From: CAWGXZ01 sp963826695
Lineage (GTDB): Bacteria > Pseudomonadota > Gammaproteobacteria > Burkholderiales > Burkholderiaceae_C
Assembly (NCBI GenBank): GCA_963826695.1
Contig: CAWGXZ010000001.1
Coordinates: 248,001-312,000, forward strand
Length of the DNA: 64,000 nucleotides
Reading direction: 5' to 3'
In this document: positions 43,733-53,128 of the stretch, in pieces
How positions within the stretch are numbered: position 1 is the first letter of the stretch
Layout: each line of letters begins with the position of its first letter
Position numbers and translations under genes: made by a program
The notes under the pieces: model-generated
What the model was told of the DNA's origin: nothing
Seen by the model: only the letters and a program-made list of their open reading frames with translations
Database searches by the model: none

Positions 43733-44611
43733 TCAGACCGCCGCCGCACCAGCGACGATCTCGGAGAGTTCCTTGGTGATCGCCGCCTGACGGGTCTTGT
43801 TGTAGACCAGCTTGAGCTCGCCGATGACACTGCCGGCGTTGTCGGTCGCCGACTTCATCGCCACCATCCGCGCAGACTGTTCGGACGCCATGTTCTCGGC
43901 CACGGCCTGGTAGACGAGCGCCTCGCTGTAGCGCACCAGCAGTTCGTCGATCACCGTCGGCGCATCGGGTTCGTAGATGTAGTCCCAGTCGCCACGGCCG
44001 TCGGCGGCCGCGTTGACCGCCAGGGTGTCCGCCGCGAGCGGCAGCAACTGCTGGATCACCGGCTCTTGCTTCATGGTGTTGATGAAGCGGGTGTAGCAGA
44101 GGTAGACCGCCGCCAGCCGCCCTTCGGTGTAAGCGTCGAGCAGCACCTTGACCGGGCCGATCAACCGGTCGAGGTGGGGCTGGTCGCCCAGCGCGGTCAC
44201 CTGCGAAACCACCGGCGCGCCGACCCGGTTGAGGAATCCGAGGCCCTTGTTGCCGATGGCCACGGCTTCGGTCTTGACACCGCGGCCTTCGAGTTCCTTC
44301 AACTTGCCCGTGACCGCGCGTAGCACGTTGGTGTTCAGGCCGCCGCACAGCCCCTTGTCGGTCGTCACGACAATGAACCCGGCGCTCTTGGCGGCGGTGT
44401 TCTCGGTCATGAACGGATGCCGATACTCCGGTGTCGCCCGTGCCAGGTTGGCCGCCAGGCTGCGTACCTTTTCCGTATAGGGCCTTGCACCGCGCATGCG
44501 TTCCTGCGCCTTGCGCATCTTCGAGGCGGCGACCATTTCCATGGCCTTGGTGATCTTCTTGGTGTTCTCGACGCTCTTGATCTTGCCGCGTATTTCCTTG
44601 CCTGCCGACAT
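43733..44611 (-). CDS. atpG: ATP synthase F1 subunit gamma
   Basis: A 292-residue gamma subunit. The N-terminal helix is typical (IRGKIKSVENTKKITKAMEM, VAASKMRKAQERM), as is the central TDKGLCGGLNTNV. The C-terminal helix contains MVAMKSATDNAGSVIGELKL and YNKTRQAAITKELSEIVAGA, which form the rotating shaft with the first helix. It couples the c-ring to the catalytic head. Fourth from last in the operon order A-G-D-C, it is intact. Confidence 0.97.
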   Translation of the reverse strand: MSAGKEIRGKIKSVENTKKITKAMEMVAASKMRKAQERMRGARPYTEKVRSLAANLARATPEYRHPFMTENTAAKSAGFIVVTTDKGLCGGLNTNVLRAVTGKLKELEGRGVKTEAVAIGNKGLGFLNRVGAPVVSQVTALGDQPHLDRLIGPVKVLLDAYTEGRLAAVYLCYTRFINTMKQEPVIQQLLPLAADTLAVNAAADGRGDWDYIYEPDAPTVIDELLVRYSEALVYQAVAENMASEQSARMVAMKSATDNAGSVIGELKLVYNKTRQAAITKELSEIVAGAAAV

Positions 44612-44643
44612 GGGGAGTCCTTTCGCTTCAGCGAGCCATCAGC

Positions 44644-46197
44644 TCAGGCAAAAGACTTCTTGAAAGCGGTCACGGCTGCCGTCAACTCGCCTTCCGCGTC
44701 CTTGTCGAGCTGCTTGCTGTCTTCGATCTTCTGCAACAGGGCCGCGTGGCTGGTTTTCAGGAACTGGTGCAAACCCGCCTCGAACGCCAGGACGCGCTTG
44801 ACATCGACGTCGTCCATGAAACCCTTGTTGACCGCGAACAGGGTTGCCCCCATCAGCGAGATCGGCAACGGCGAGTACTGCGCCTGCTTGAGCAGCTCGG
44901 TCACCCGCGCACCCCGGTCGAGCTGCTTGCGGGTCGCTTCGTCGAGGTCGGATGCAAACTGGGCAAACGCGGCCAGTTCACGGTATTGCGCAAGGTCGGT
45001 CCGAATGCCACCCGACAAGCCCTTGATGATTTTGGTCTGGGCCGCGCCACCGACTCGCGAGACCGAGATGCCGGCGTTGATCGCCGGCCGAATGCCGGCG
45101 TTGAAGAGCGATGTTTCCAGGAAAATCTGGCCGTCGGTGATCGAGATCACGTTGGTTGGCACGAAGGCCGAAACGTCGCCGGCTTGCGTTTCGATGATCG
45201 GCAGCGCCGTCAGCGAACCGGTCTTGCCCTTGACCTCACCGTTGGTGAATGCTTCGACATAGTCGGCATTGACCCGTGCCGCGCGCTCGAGCAGCCGGCT
45301 GTGCAGATAGAACACGTCGCCTGGGTAAGCTTCGCGGCCTGGCGGGCGGCGCAGCAGCAGCGACACCTGGCGATAGGCCACCGCCTGCTTCGACAGGTCG
45401 TCGTAAACGATCAGCGCATCCTCGCCGCGGTCGCGGAAATACTCGCCCATCGTGCAGCCTGAATACGCCGAGACGAACTGCATCGCCGCCGATTCCGCTG
45501 CCGATGCGGCGACCACGATCGTGTACTCCATCGCCCCGTGCGCTTCGAGCGCACGAACGATGTTCTTGATCGTCGAGGCCTTCTGACCGATCGCGACGTA
45601 GACACAGGTCATGTTCTGACCGCGCTGGTTGATCACCGCATCGATCGCCACCGCCGACTTGCCGGTCTGGCGGTCGCCGATGATCAGTTCGCGCTGGCCG
45701 CGCCCGATCGGCACCATCGAGTCGATCGACTTGAGGCCAGTCTGCATCGGCTGGCTGACGCTCTGCCGGGCGATCACGCCCGGGGCGATCTTCTCGATCG
45801 GCGCGGTCAGCTTGGCGTTCACCGGACCCTTGCCATCGATCGGCGCGCCGAGTGCATTCACGACGCGGCCCTTCAGCTCCGGGCCAACCGGCACTTCGAG
45901 AATGCGGCCGGTGCACTTGACCGTGTCGCCTTCCGAGATGTGCTCGTACTGGCCCAGGATCACCGCGCCGACGGAATCGCGCTCGAGGTTCAGGGCCAGG
46001 CCGAAGCTGGCGCTGCCGTCCGGAGCCGGCGGGAATTCGAGCATCTCGCCTTGCATGGCTTCCGAGAGCCCGTGCACACGCACGATGCCGTCGGTGACGG
46101 AGACGACCGTGCCCTGGTTGCGGATGTCGGTCGAAGTGCCGAGGCCTTCGATCCGGGACTTGATCAGCTCGGAAATTTCAGCGGGATTGAGTTGCAT
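44644..46197 (-). CDS. atpA: ATP synthase F1 subunit alpha
   Basis: A 517-residue alpha subunit, starting MQLNPAEISELIKSRIEGLG. The non-catalytic nucleotide site is GDRQTGKSAVAIDAVINQRG near residue 170. The arginine finger lies in the region of SVSRVGGAAQTKIIKG, and LLLRRPPGREAYPGDVFYLH is the expected conserved strand. Together with beta it forms the F1 hexamer. The C-terminal helical domain is complete (SFA end). It lies 57 bases after atpH and 32 before atpG. Confidence 0.98.
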   Translation of the reverse strand: MQLNPAEISELIKSRIEGLGTSTDIRNQGTVVSVTDGIVRVHGLSEAMQGEMLEFPPAPDGSASFGLALNLERDSVGAVILGQYEHISEGDTVKCTGRILEVPVGPELKGRVVNALGAPIDGKGPVNAKLTAPIEKIAPGVIARQSVSQPMQTGLKSIDSMVPIGRGQRELIIGDRQTGKSAVAIDAVINQRGQNMTCVYVAIGQKASTIKNIVRALEAHGAMEYTIVVAASAAESAAMQFVSAYSGCTMGEYFRDRGEDALIVYDDLSKQAVAYRQVSLLLRRPPGREAYPGDVFYLHSRLLERAARVNADYVEAFTNGEVKGKTGSLTALPIIETQAGDVSAFVPTNVISITDGQIFLETSLFNAGIRPAINAGISVSRVGGAAQTKIIKGLSGGIRTDLAQYRELAAFAQFASDLDEATRKQLDRGARVTELLKQAQYSPLPISLMGATLFAVNKGFMDDVDVKRVLAFEAGLHQFLKTSHAALLQKIEDSKQLDKDAEGELTAAVTAFKKSFA

Positions 46198-46254
46198 TGC
46201 TTGCTCCGGTCCGCGTCACCCGCGGTAACTTCCTGAGGAACGACGGCGCCCGCA

Positions 46255-46788
46255 TCAAGCGGTCAGCGCCATCTTCATTTTGGCGAGCCGCGCCAGAACG
46301 GACGTGTCGAGCACTTCGTCGCCGACGACGACGCGAATGCCGCCGATCAGCTCCGGGGCCAGCTGAACGCTGAGCTGCAGCTTGCGACCGAAACGCCGTT
46401 CGAGCACGTCGCCCACGCGTGCCAGCTGGTCTGAATCGATATCGAAGGCGCTGTAGACGACGGCGTGCGAAACGCCGGAGCCGGCGTTGACCCGCGCGTG
46501 GAACTGGGCGGCGACTTCTGGCAGCGCCGTCAGCCGGCCGTTCTCGATGATCGCCTTCAGCAGATTGCGGATCGGGTCGGAGAGCGGCAGGCCGGAAACG
46601 GCATTGATCACTTCCAGAACCTGCCCGGGCTCCGCCTTGGGGCTGTCGGCAAACTGGCGCAGTTGCGGGTCGGCCGCTACCGCGGCAACGGAGTCGAGTT
46701 CGCTCGTGGTACGCGCGAGGTCGCCCGCGCGCGCAACTTCATAAAGCGCGTCGGCATAGGGCCGAGCGATGGTTGCAAGCTCGGCCAT
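46255..46788 (-). CDS. atpH: ATP synthase F1 subunit delta
   Basis: A 177-residue delta subunit: MAELATIARPYADALYEVAR at the N-terminus, and the C-terminal signature around ELIGGIRVVVGDEVLDTSVL. It forms the peripheral stalk connection between the b subunits and the top of F1. It is separated from atpF by only 2 bases, so the two are probably translated in series. Normal length and no irregularities. Confidence 0.96.
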   Translation of the reverse strand: MAELATIARPYADALYEVARAGDLARTTSELDSVAAVAADPQLRQFADSPKAEPGQVLEVINAVSGLPLSDPIRNLLKAIIENGRLTALPEVAAQFHARVNAGSGVSHAVVYSAFDIDSDQLARVGDVLERRFGRKLQLSVQLAPELIGGIRVVVGDEVLDTSVLARLAKMKMALTA

Positions 46789-46790
46789 GC

Positions 46791-47261
46791 CTACAGCTCG
46801 GTTTTCAGCCGCGATAGCAGATCGACGTGAACCTTCGCGTCGACCTCGCGGCGGAGAATCTGCTCGGCACCCTTGACCGCCAGTGCAGCGACCTGATCCC
46901 GCAAGGCTTCCCGCGCCTTGATCGATTGCTGCTCCGCGTCAGCCTGCGCCTGCGCAACGATCTTGGCGCCTTCAGCGCTGGCCCGCGACTTTGCTTCCTC
47001 GACGATCGAGTGCGCCAGCCGCTCGGCATCGGCAAGCCGCTGCGTCGTTTGCGTGCGGGCTTCAGCCAGTTGCTCCTCGACCCGCTTGTTTGCCGAACTC
47101 AGCTCGGCCTTTGCCTTGTCGGCCGCAGACAGCCCGGTTGCGATCTTCTGCGCCCGGTCGTCGAGTGCGCGCGCGATCGGCGGCCAGACGAATTTCATCG
47201 TGAACCAGACCAATATCAGGAACACGATCAACTGCGCGATCAGCGTAGCGTTGATGCTCAC
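46791..47261 (-). CDS. atpF: ATP synthase Fo subunit b
   Basis: A 156-residue b subunit. One N-terminal membrane helix (LIAQLIVFLILVWFTMKFVW) is followed by a long charged coiled coil (ARALDDRAQKIATGLSAADK, LSSANKRVEEQLAEARTQTT) that forms the peripheral stalk as a dimer. The start ATG 47261 and the length are standard. It lies between atpE (50 bases upstream) and atpH (2 bases downstream). Confidence 0.97.
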   Translation of the reverse strand: MSINATLIAQLIVFLILVWFTMKFVWPPIARALDDRAQKIATGLSAADKAKAELSSANKRVEEQLAEARTQTTQRLADAERLAHSIVEEAKSRASAEGAKIVAQAQADAEQQSIKAREALRDQVAALAVKGAEQILRREVDAKVHVDLLSRLKTEL

Positions 47262-47311
47262 GTCGGTGCCTCGTCGTTGATGCCGCAGGATTGCCTTTGC
47301 CGCGCCTGCAT

Positions 47312-47575
47312 TTACTTGGGCAGGTTGGCGATCTGGCCGAGGAACGGATTCGCGGTAGCAAACCAGAGCGCAATACCCGTACCGATAATGAACGCCGCAT
47401 CGATCAGGCCGGCGAGCAGGAACATCTTGGTCTGCAGTTCATTCATCAGTTCAGGCTGTCGCGCTGCCGACTCGAGATACTTGCTGCCCATGATGCCGAT
47501 CCCGATACAGGCTCCAACGGCACCCAATCCGATGATCAGACCAGCGGCAAGGGCGACAAAGCTGATGACTTCCAT
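47312..47575 (-). CDS. atpE: ATP synthase Fo subunit c
   Basis: An 87-residue hairpin of two helices. The polar loop is SAARQPELMNELQTKMFL (RQP), and the ion-carrying carboxylate is Asp59 in LLAGLIDAAFIIGTG. The Gly-rich first helix GLIIGLGAVGACIGIGIMGS packs the ring. The residues typical of Na-binding c-rings are missing, so a proton-driven enzyme is expected. Eight bases upstream there is GAAGGAG, a strong ribosome site suited to the high copy number of c. Confidence 0.97.
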   Translation of the reverse strand: MEVISFVALAAGLIIGLGAVGACIGIGIMGSKYLESAARQPELMNELQTKMFLLAGLIDAAFIIGTGIALWFATANPFLGQIANLPK

Positions 47576-47625
47576 AGTGACTCCTTCGAAGGTTTAAGAA
47601 AATTTACCGCGGTGAGAAAAACAGA

Positions 47626-48471
47626 TCAGTGAGCGTCGTGCGCTTGGCCGACATAGACAAGCGTCAGCATCATGAAAACAAACGCCTGCAGCGTGATGAT
47701 CAGAATGTGGAATATGGCCCAGACCGACCCCGCGACGATATGCCCGAGGAACAGCGCGATGCCGGTGCCGGTCAGCGCAAAGGCGCCGCCCATGAGGGCA
47801 ATCAGCATGAAGATCAGTTCGCCAGCGTACATGTTGCCGAACAACCGCATCCCGTGCGAAACCGTCTTGGCGACGAACTCGATGATCTGCATCGCGAAGT
47901 TGATCGGGTAGAGGAACCACTTGTCCCCGAACGGCGCCGAAAACAACTCGTGCACCCAGCCTCCGGCACCCTTGATCTTGACGTTGTAGAACAAGCAGAC
48001 CAGAAGCACCCCGAGCGACAGGCCCATCGTGATCGAAAGATCGGCCGTCGGGACTATACGCAGGTAGGGCACACCCAGGAAGTGCTCGCCGATCCATGGC
48101 AGCAGGTCGACCGGCAGCAAATCCATCGCATTCAGCAGGAATATCCAGACGAACACGGTCAGGGCAAGCGGCGCCACCAAGCGCCGACTGTTGGCGTTGT
48201 GGACAATGCCCTTGGCTTGGTTATCGACCAGCTCGACGAGGATTTCGACTGCAGCCTGAAAACGCCCGGGCACACCAGACGTTGCATGCTTCGCTGCACG
48301 CCAGAGAACAAAACAGGCAATAAAACCGATCAGACTCGTGAACAGGACCGAGTCGATGTTGATGACGGAGAAATCGACGACGCCGTGTTGAGCCTTGTTC
48401 TGAAGGTGGTGCAAATGGTGAATGATGTATTCACCGGCGCTCGGTGCGTGTTCACTGCCTTCTGTCGCCAT
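47626..48471 (-). CDS. atpB: ATP synthase Fo subunit a
   Basis: A 281-residue membrane protein with five to six helices. The essential arginine lies in VSHGMRLFGNMYAGELIFML, and the conserved HHLHHLQNKAQHGVVDFSVI begins the protein. It forms the proton half-channels next to the c-ring. It follows atpI by 22 bases. The C-terminal ILIITLQAFVFMMLTLVYVG is typical. Confidence 0.97.
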   Translation of the reverse strand: MATEGSEHAPSAGEYIIHHLHHLQNKAQHGVVDFSVINIDSVLFTSLIGFIACFVLWRAAKHATSGVPGRFQAAVEILVELVDNQAKGIVHNANSRRLVAPLALTVFVWIFLLNAMDLLPVDLLPWIGEHFLGVPYLRIVPTADLSITMGLSLGVLLVCLFYNVKIKGAGGWVHELFSAPFGDKWFLYPINFAMQIIEFVAKTVSHGMRLFGNMYAGELIFMLIALMGGAFALTGTGIALFLGHIVAGSVWAIFHILIITLQAFVFMMLTLVYVGQAHDAH

Positions 48472-48493
48472 CTCGTCCTCATCCCTTCTTCGG

Positions 48494-48967
48494 TCAGGCC
48501 CTGCGCCAGAGCAACGCGAGCCAGTTAATTTTTATGCACACCACCATCGTTGCAAGCAAGATCGGCCAGCTGAGCTGCGGCACGACCTTGACTGCCGAAG
48601 CGAGCATGGCAACTGCCACGCCCACTTTCAAGCCTTCCCACAACATGAATCCCGCGGCAGAAGCAACTGCGCCACGTGTTCCGCGGGTCATGCCTCGTGC
48701 CAGCAGGGCACTTGGCAGAACCACCGCCGCTGCACCATAAAGTGCTGAAAAAGCGGCGCTTGTCGCTCCCACGAACAGCCAGGCGAGGAAGGCGCAGATC
48801 AGCCCCGCACCCGCTTGCGCCATGACGACTCGCCAAGGTGAAACCTGGCGAATCCGCCCGCGCAAGACTTCGACCTCGCTACGTGACAGCCGACGCCAGG
48901 GCACTTCCTGCTCGTCATCGAACCGCGATGGAGTCCGGGGCAACTGTGATTCTGGCTTTTCGTTCAC
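48494..48967 (-). CDS. atpI: ATP synthase accessory protein I
   Basis: A 157-residue membrane protein opening the atp operon. A polar N-terminal stretch (residues 1-43) precedes four hydrophobic helices, including AGAGLICAFLAWLFVGATSA and ALYGAAAVVLPSALLARGMT, and ends in IKINWLALLWRRA. AtpI is poorly conserved and assists assembly of the c-ring or Mg uptake. It is identified by position and by the four-helix pattern rather than by catalytic residues. Its upstream 122 bases must hold the operon promoter. Confidence 0.85.
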   Translation of the reverse strand: MNEKPESQLPRTPSRFDDEQEVPWRRLSRSEVEVLRGRIRQVSPWRVVMAQAGAGLICAFLAWLFVGATSAAFSALYGAAAVVLPSALLARGMTRGTRGAVASAAGFMLWEGLKVGVAVAMLASAVKVVPQLSWPILLATMVVCIKINWLALLWRRA

Positions 48968-49052
48968 ACCTTCATCTACAGCTGCCCGGGCTCACGTTGG
49001 CGCGGCGGGAGTATACGTGATGCACCGTGGCGCCCGAACACCCTTCGAAGGG

Positions 49053-49085
49053 TTCGTTGCGGTCGCCGAGCAAGCGTGCAACGAA
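49053..49085. terminator. Hairpin downstream of the aldose epimerase gene
   Basis: TTCGTTGC at 49053-49060 pairs with GCAACGAA at 49078-49085, a perfect 8-base stem starting 5 bases after the epimerase stop codon (49090). A separate 14-base palindrome (ACCCTTCGAAGGGT) fills 49040-49053 next to it. The stem lies between this gene and the atpI promoter region and may end the epimerase transcript, though no T run follows. Confidence 0.4.
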
Positions 49086-49089
49086 GCCT

Positions 49090-49956
49090 TCAGAGCACGC
49101 CGATGTCCAGGCGCAATGACGCCTCCTGGCTTTCTCCTGGCTGCAGAACCACCAACCCATGCGCCGCGGGTGTGGCCATGTGGATCGCATTGCTGACATG
49201 GCTCACCGGCTCAACGCAAAAGAAGTCCTGTTGCTGCGGGGTGTAGACGACCAGCCGCTCGAGCGAAGCTCGCAACTGCAGCGAGAACCGCTCGTCGCGG
49301 ATGCGTGCCGGACCTCGCCAACCATCGAAGCAGTTGTCGAAATCGAGGTGGGCGACATCGCTGTCGATTCCAGGTTGCGCCGTCCTGCGCACCGGTAGCT
49401 GGGAAGGATCGTTGTCCCAACGTTCCGACAGCTCGATGTGCAGGCGACTGCGAAGGCGTTTCGGGAAATACGGGTGCCAGCCGAGTCCGACCGGCTGCGC
49501 ACGCGGGTCGGTGTTGGTAAGACGCAACTGCAAGCCGAGCGAGTCGGGCGCGAGGTCGAAATGCTGGACCGCTTCGAATGCGAACGGCCAATCGGCATCC
49601 GGCTGATGGACATAGTGCAGCGTGGCATCGACCGGGCTGCAAGCACCGAGCTGCCACGCACGCCGCCAGCCGACGCCGTGCAGCGAATGGGGGCTGTCGG
49701 GATAGTTCGGTGCGGTCGTGAAGTCCTCGCCGCCAAAACGAAAGCGCCGGTAGCCGAGGCGGTTCGAATAAGGCAAAAGGGCGAAGCAGCCACCCTGACG
49801 CGGGTGCTCGAGCTGGGCCGGCTCGACCGAGCGCAGGACCGGGGTGCCGCGGTGCCACAGACCGGTGATCGCCCCCCCGATGTCCGGCCGCAAAGCCAGG
49901 CGCAAGGCCCCCGCATGCAGTTCGAAAGGTGCAGATTCAGCTGCTGCGTGGCTCAT
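49090..49956 (-). CDS. Aldose 1-epimerase family protein
   Basis: A 288-residue galactose mutarotase-like protein from ATG 49956. The conserved residues of the beta-sandwich fold are visible: LPYSNRLGYRRFRFGGEDF (Asn-Arg), SPHSLHGVGWRRAWQL (His), VGLGWHPYFPKRLRS (second His) and FCVEPVSHVSNAIHM (catalytic Glu). It interconverts alpha and beta anomers of aldoses or acts on hexose-6-phosphates, in the cytoplasm. The substrate is not decidable. It is a single gene just upstream of the atp operon on the same strand, separated by hairpins. Confidence 0.87.
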   Translation of the reverse strand: MSHAAAESAPFELHAGALRLALRPDIGGAITGLWHRGTPVLRSVEPAQLEHPRQGGCFALLPYSNRLGYRRFRFGGEDFTTAPNYPDSPHSLHGVGWRRAWQLGACSPVDATLHYVHQPDADWPFAFEAVQHFDLAPDSLGLQLRLTNTDPRAQPVGLGWHPYFPKRLRSRLHIELSERWDNDPSQLPVRRTAQPGIDSDVAHLDFDNCFDGWRGPARIRDERFSLQLRASLERLVVYTPQQQDFFCVEPVSHVSNAIHMATPAAHGLVVLQPGESQEASLRLDIGVL

Positions 49957-50023
49957 GGCGACCTTTCCTTCGGACAGGCAAGACGCCTCGGCGCATCGTA
50001 ACGCTGCCCGCAATGCGCGTACC

Positions 50024-50533
50024 TCAGGACAGGTCGGCCTTCAGATAATGCGAGCCGGCAATCGGATTGAAGTAGTAAGGCGGAACTTCCTCGAAGCCCA
50101 GGGACGTGTAAAGGCTGCGCGCCGCTTCCATGTCATCGAGGGTGTCGAGCAGGACCGATGTGTAGCCGCAGCGTTTCGCCTCGTCGAGCAGCGCCTGCGC
50201 CAGCTGGCGGCCCAGCCCGAAGCGGCGAAACGCAGGCCTGACGTACAGCCGCTTCATCTCGCAGGCATTCGGGTAGTCGCATTCGGGCAATGCACGCAAG
50301 GCGCCACAGCCGACGACGGCGTCCGCGACCAGCGCCAGCAGCAGCTGACCGGAAGGCGGCGCGTAGTCGCCAGGCAGGCTGGCGAGTTCGGTGTCGAAGT
50401 CCTGAAAGGCCAGGTCGATAGCCAGGGCCGACCGGTACTCTGCAATAATCCGGCGCGCCTCGATCAACCGGTCAGGATCGTTCGCATCGAGCGGTTGGAT
50501 TTCCGGTTCCGGTTCGGGCTGCGCAGATGACAC
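50024..50533 (-). CDS. GNAT-family N-acetyltransferase
   Basis: A GNAT fold protein of 169 residues if GTG 50533 is used (VSSAQPEPEPEIQPLDAND); a start at 50611 would add 26 residues of low similarity. The acetyl-CoA loop is EMKRLYVRPAFRRFGLGRQL (R-x2-G-x-G-like) and the following helix reads AQALLDEAKRCGYTSVLLDT. The C-terminal beta strand is LYTSLGFEEVPPYYFNPIAG. The substrate is unknown. It is divergent from the polysaccharide export gene. Confidence 0.85.
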   Translation of the reverse strand: MSSAQPEPEPEIQPLDANDPDRLIEARRIIAEYRSALAIDLAFQDFDTELASLPGDYAPPSGQLLLALVADAVVGCGALRALPECDYPNACEMKRLYVRPAFRRFGLGRQLAQALLDEAKRCGYTSVLLDTLDDMEAARSLYTSLGFEEVPPYYFNPIAGSHYLKADLS

Positions 50534-50696
50534 AGCGCGGCAGTCTACCAACTGCGACCCTCTGACCGACCACCCTCGTTGCTTTCGTGCCGGTCGGCCC
50601 GGATGGGCCAACTTGACTCGCTACGGGCAGTTCCTCCGCTTGAAGCGTGCAACGCTTCGCTTCGTAGCGCCTACCGCGCCCAAATTTCCTCGCCCC

Positions 50697-53117
50697 ATGC
50701 ACCTTCGAAATACCTGGATTGCCTTCTGTATTGCCGTCGCCGGCAGCAGTGCCTCGCTGGCGGGAGAGGGCTCGGTCGGTTCGAGCAGCTCGGCTGGTTC
50801 ACTGGGTTCGATCGGTGCCTCCGGCTTTGCGGGCGCTGCACGAGGAGCGGCCACGCCGGCCACATTGGCCACGCCCTCGAATGCAATGGGCGCACGGCAG
50901 GCCGGCGGATCCCGAAACAGCAACGAAGCAGCCCAGAATTCGGCCGCGCGGAACGCGCCCGGCGACGGTGAGGAGAACTCGACGGCGGCCCAGCCGCCGT
51001 CACGCACCGGCGGCCAAGCTGCAGCCCCCAGCGAATTTCAAAAGTTCGTCGAACGCACCACCGGGCGTCTGCTGCCAGCCTTCGGCTCGCGGTTCTTCGC
51101 TGAAGCGCGCGAGATCGACCGCAGCCTGGCAAACGTGCCGGTGACGGCGGACTATGTGGTTGGCCCTGGCGACGAACTCGTGCTTCGCGCCTGGGGCGGG
51201 ATCGACATGGACTACCGGGCGACGATCGACCGCAACGGCCAGGTCAACTTGCCACGTGTGGGCACCTTCAATGTCGCCGGTGTCCGAGCCTCGGACCTTG
51301 ACCGGCATCTGCGCAGCCAAATCGGCCGACTCTTCACGAATTTCGACATGAGCGTCTCGCTTGGACAACTGCGGGCGGTGCAGGTGTTCATCGTCGGCCC
51401 CGCGCTGCGCCCCGGCGTCTACACGCTGCCCAGCCAGTCGACGCTCCTCTCCGCCGTGGTGGCGGCGTCGGGGCCCGACGCAAACGGCTCGATGCGTCAC
51501 ATCGAGCTTCGGCGCAACGGCCGCGTTGTCTCGGAACTCGACATCTATGACTTTCTCGTGCAGGGCGACAAGTCGAAGGACCTGCAGCTGGTGGGCGGCG
51601 ATGTCATCGTGTTCAAGCCGGTCGGGCCGCAGGTTGCGCTGACGGGGACGACGGACTCTCCGGCGATCTATGAGCTGCGAGAAACTCAACAGACGCTCGG
51701 CGATTTGCTGCGTTTCGCCGGTGGCACGCCCGTACTGACGACGCCGCGGCAAGCGCAACTCGAACGGATCGACACGTCCCTGCCCGGCGCGGCACGCTTT
51801 GTCGAGCAGATCCGGCTCGACAACGAAGGGTTGAAGAAGCCGTTGCGCAACGGCGACATCCTGACGCTGTTCTCGATCTCGCCGCAGTTTGCCAATGCGG
51901 TCACGCTGAAGGGTCACGTTGCGCAGGCGTTGCGCTCGCCGTTCAAACCTGGGATGCGCATTCGCGACCTGATACCCGACCCCGAGGCCTTGATCTCCGG
52001 CGATTTCTATCAGCGCAAGAACATGTTGGTGCAAATCATCGACGAGCCGACGGAAACCGCGGCGAGCATGCGTAACCAAGCGCGTGCAAGTGATGTGGTT
52101 GTCGGGGATCGAAGGCGAACGCCGCAAGCGGTGCTCTTCAACGAAGTGAACTGGGAATTCGCGGTTATCGAGCGATTGAATATGCGCGATCTCACTACCG
52201 AGCTCATCAACTTCAACCTCCGACGCGCGGTGCTCGAAGGCGACCCGGCACACAACCTCGAGTTGAAAGCTGGCGATGTCGTCACCATCTACGGGCAAGC
52301 GGACCTGCAGGTACCGGTCTCACGGCAGACCCGCATCGTCTCGGTCGAGGGGGAGGTTTCGACACCAGGTGTCTACCAGCTCGCGCCAGGCGAGACGTTG
52401 CGGCAACTGCTCAATCGGGTGGGCGGCTTTACGCCCCAGGCGTATGTCTACGGCCTGGAGTTCACGCGTGAGGAAACCCGTCGGCGCCAGCAGGCGAACC
52501 TCACTGCCGTGCTTACGCGGCTCGACGCGATGGCCGCGACGCAGGCGGCACGGGATGCGGCCAATCGGCGCGACGAACCCACCGGGGCGGCGACAAGCGT
52601 CGCCGTCAGCGCTGCGGCGACGCAGGCACAGCGTGCCCGGATTTCGCGCGTGCAGCCGAATGGCCGTATCGCACTCGAGTTGTCGCCTGACATGCAGTCG
52701 GTCGATCAGCTGCCGGACTTGCTGCTCGACAACGCCGACCGTGTTGTCGTTCCGACGCGTCCCGGCTTTGTCACGGTCACTGGCGCTGTGGTGAACGACA
52801 ACGCTTTCCTCTGGAGGCCGGGACGAACCGCTGGCGACTACATCAAGATTGCCGGGCTCGACGACGTGTCCAATGCCTCGGCGATGTTCATCTTGCGCGC
52901 TGACGGAACGGTGAGCCATTCGAACGACCGCAGGGGCCTGTTCGGCTACGGCAGCCTGGCGAGCAGCCCCGCCTACCCGGGGGACACGATCGTGGTTCCA
53001 AACCAGCTCGACTTCGAGACCTGGGGCCGTGCGCTCGTGCGCAATTTGAAGGATTTCTCGCAGATCTTCTACCAGTTCGGCCTTGGAGCAGCGGCAATCC
53101 GGACACTCAAGAATTGA
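50697..53117 (+). CDS. Polysaccharide export outer-membrane protein (SLBB domains)
   Basis: An 806-residue exported protein from ATG 50697 with a signal peptide (MHLRNTWIAFCIAVAGSSAS). A low-complexity Gly/Ser/Ala/Asn region spans residues ~24-110. The polysaccharide export domain begins near residue 150 (ADYVVGPGDELVLRAWGGID, GQVNLPRVGTFNVAGV), and several SLBB folds follow (VFIVGPALRPGVYTLP, VALTGTTDSPAIYELRETQQ, VSVEGEVSTPGVYQLAPGET, VTVTGAVVNDNAFLWRPGRT). There is no lipobox, unlike Wza. It should form a periplasm-spanning channel for capsule or exopolysaccharide. The Wzz-type gene follows after 11 bases, but no glycosyltransferase or polymerase gene is near. Confidence 0.88.
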   Translation: MHLRNTWIAFCIAVAGSSASLAGEGSVGSSSSAGSLGSIGASGFAGAARGAATPATLATPSNAMGARQAGGSRNSNEAAQNSAARNAPGDGEENSTAAQPPSRTGGQAAAPSEFQKFVERTTGRLLPAFGSRFFAEAREIDRSLANVPVTADYVVGPGDELVLRAWGGIDMDYRATIDRNGQVNLPRVGTFNVAGVRASDLDRHLRSQIGRLFTNFDMSVSLGQLRAVQVFIVGPALRPGVYTLPSQSTLLSAVVAASGPDANGSMRHIELRRNGRVVSELDIYDFLVQGDKSKDLQLVGGDVIVFKPVGPQVALTGTTDSPAIYELRETQQTLGDLLRFAGGTPVLTTPRQAQLERIDTSLPGAARFVEQIRLDNEGLKKPLRNGDILTLFSISPQFANAVTLKGHVAQALRSPFKPGMRIRDLIPDPEALISGDFYQRKNMLVQIIDEPTETAASMRNQARASDVVVGDRRRTPQAVLFNEVNWEFAVIERLNMRDLTTELINFNLRRAVLEGDPAHNLELKAGDVVTIYGQADLQVPVSRQTRIVSVEGEVSTPGVYQLAPGETLRQLLNRVGGFTPQAYVYGLEFTREETRRRQQANLTAVLTRLDAMAATQAARDAANRRDEPTGAATSVAVSAAATQAQRARISRVQPNGRIALELSPDMQSVDQLPDLLLDNADRVVVPTRPGFVTVTGAVVNDNAFLWRPGRTAGDYIKIAGLDDVSNASAMFILRADGTVSHSNDRRGLFGYGSLASSPAYPGDTIVVPNQLDFETWGRALVRNLKDFSQIFYQFGLGAAAIRTLKN

Positions 53118-53128
53118 CGGGCTGCCGC

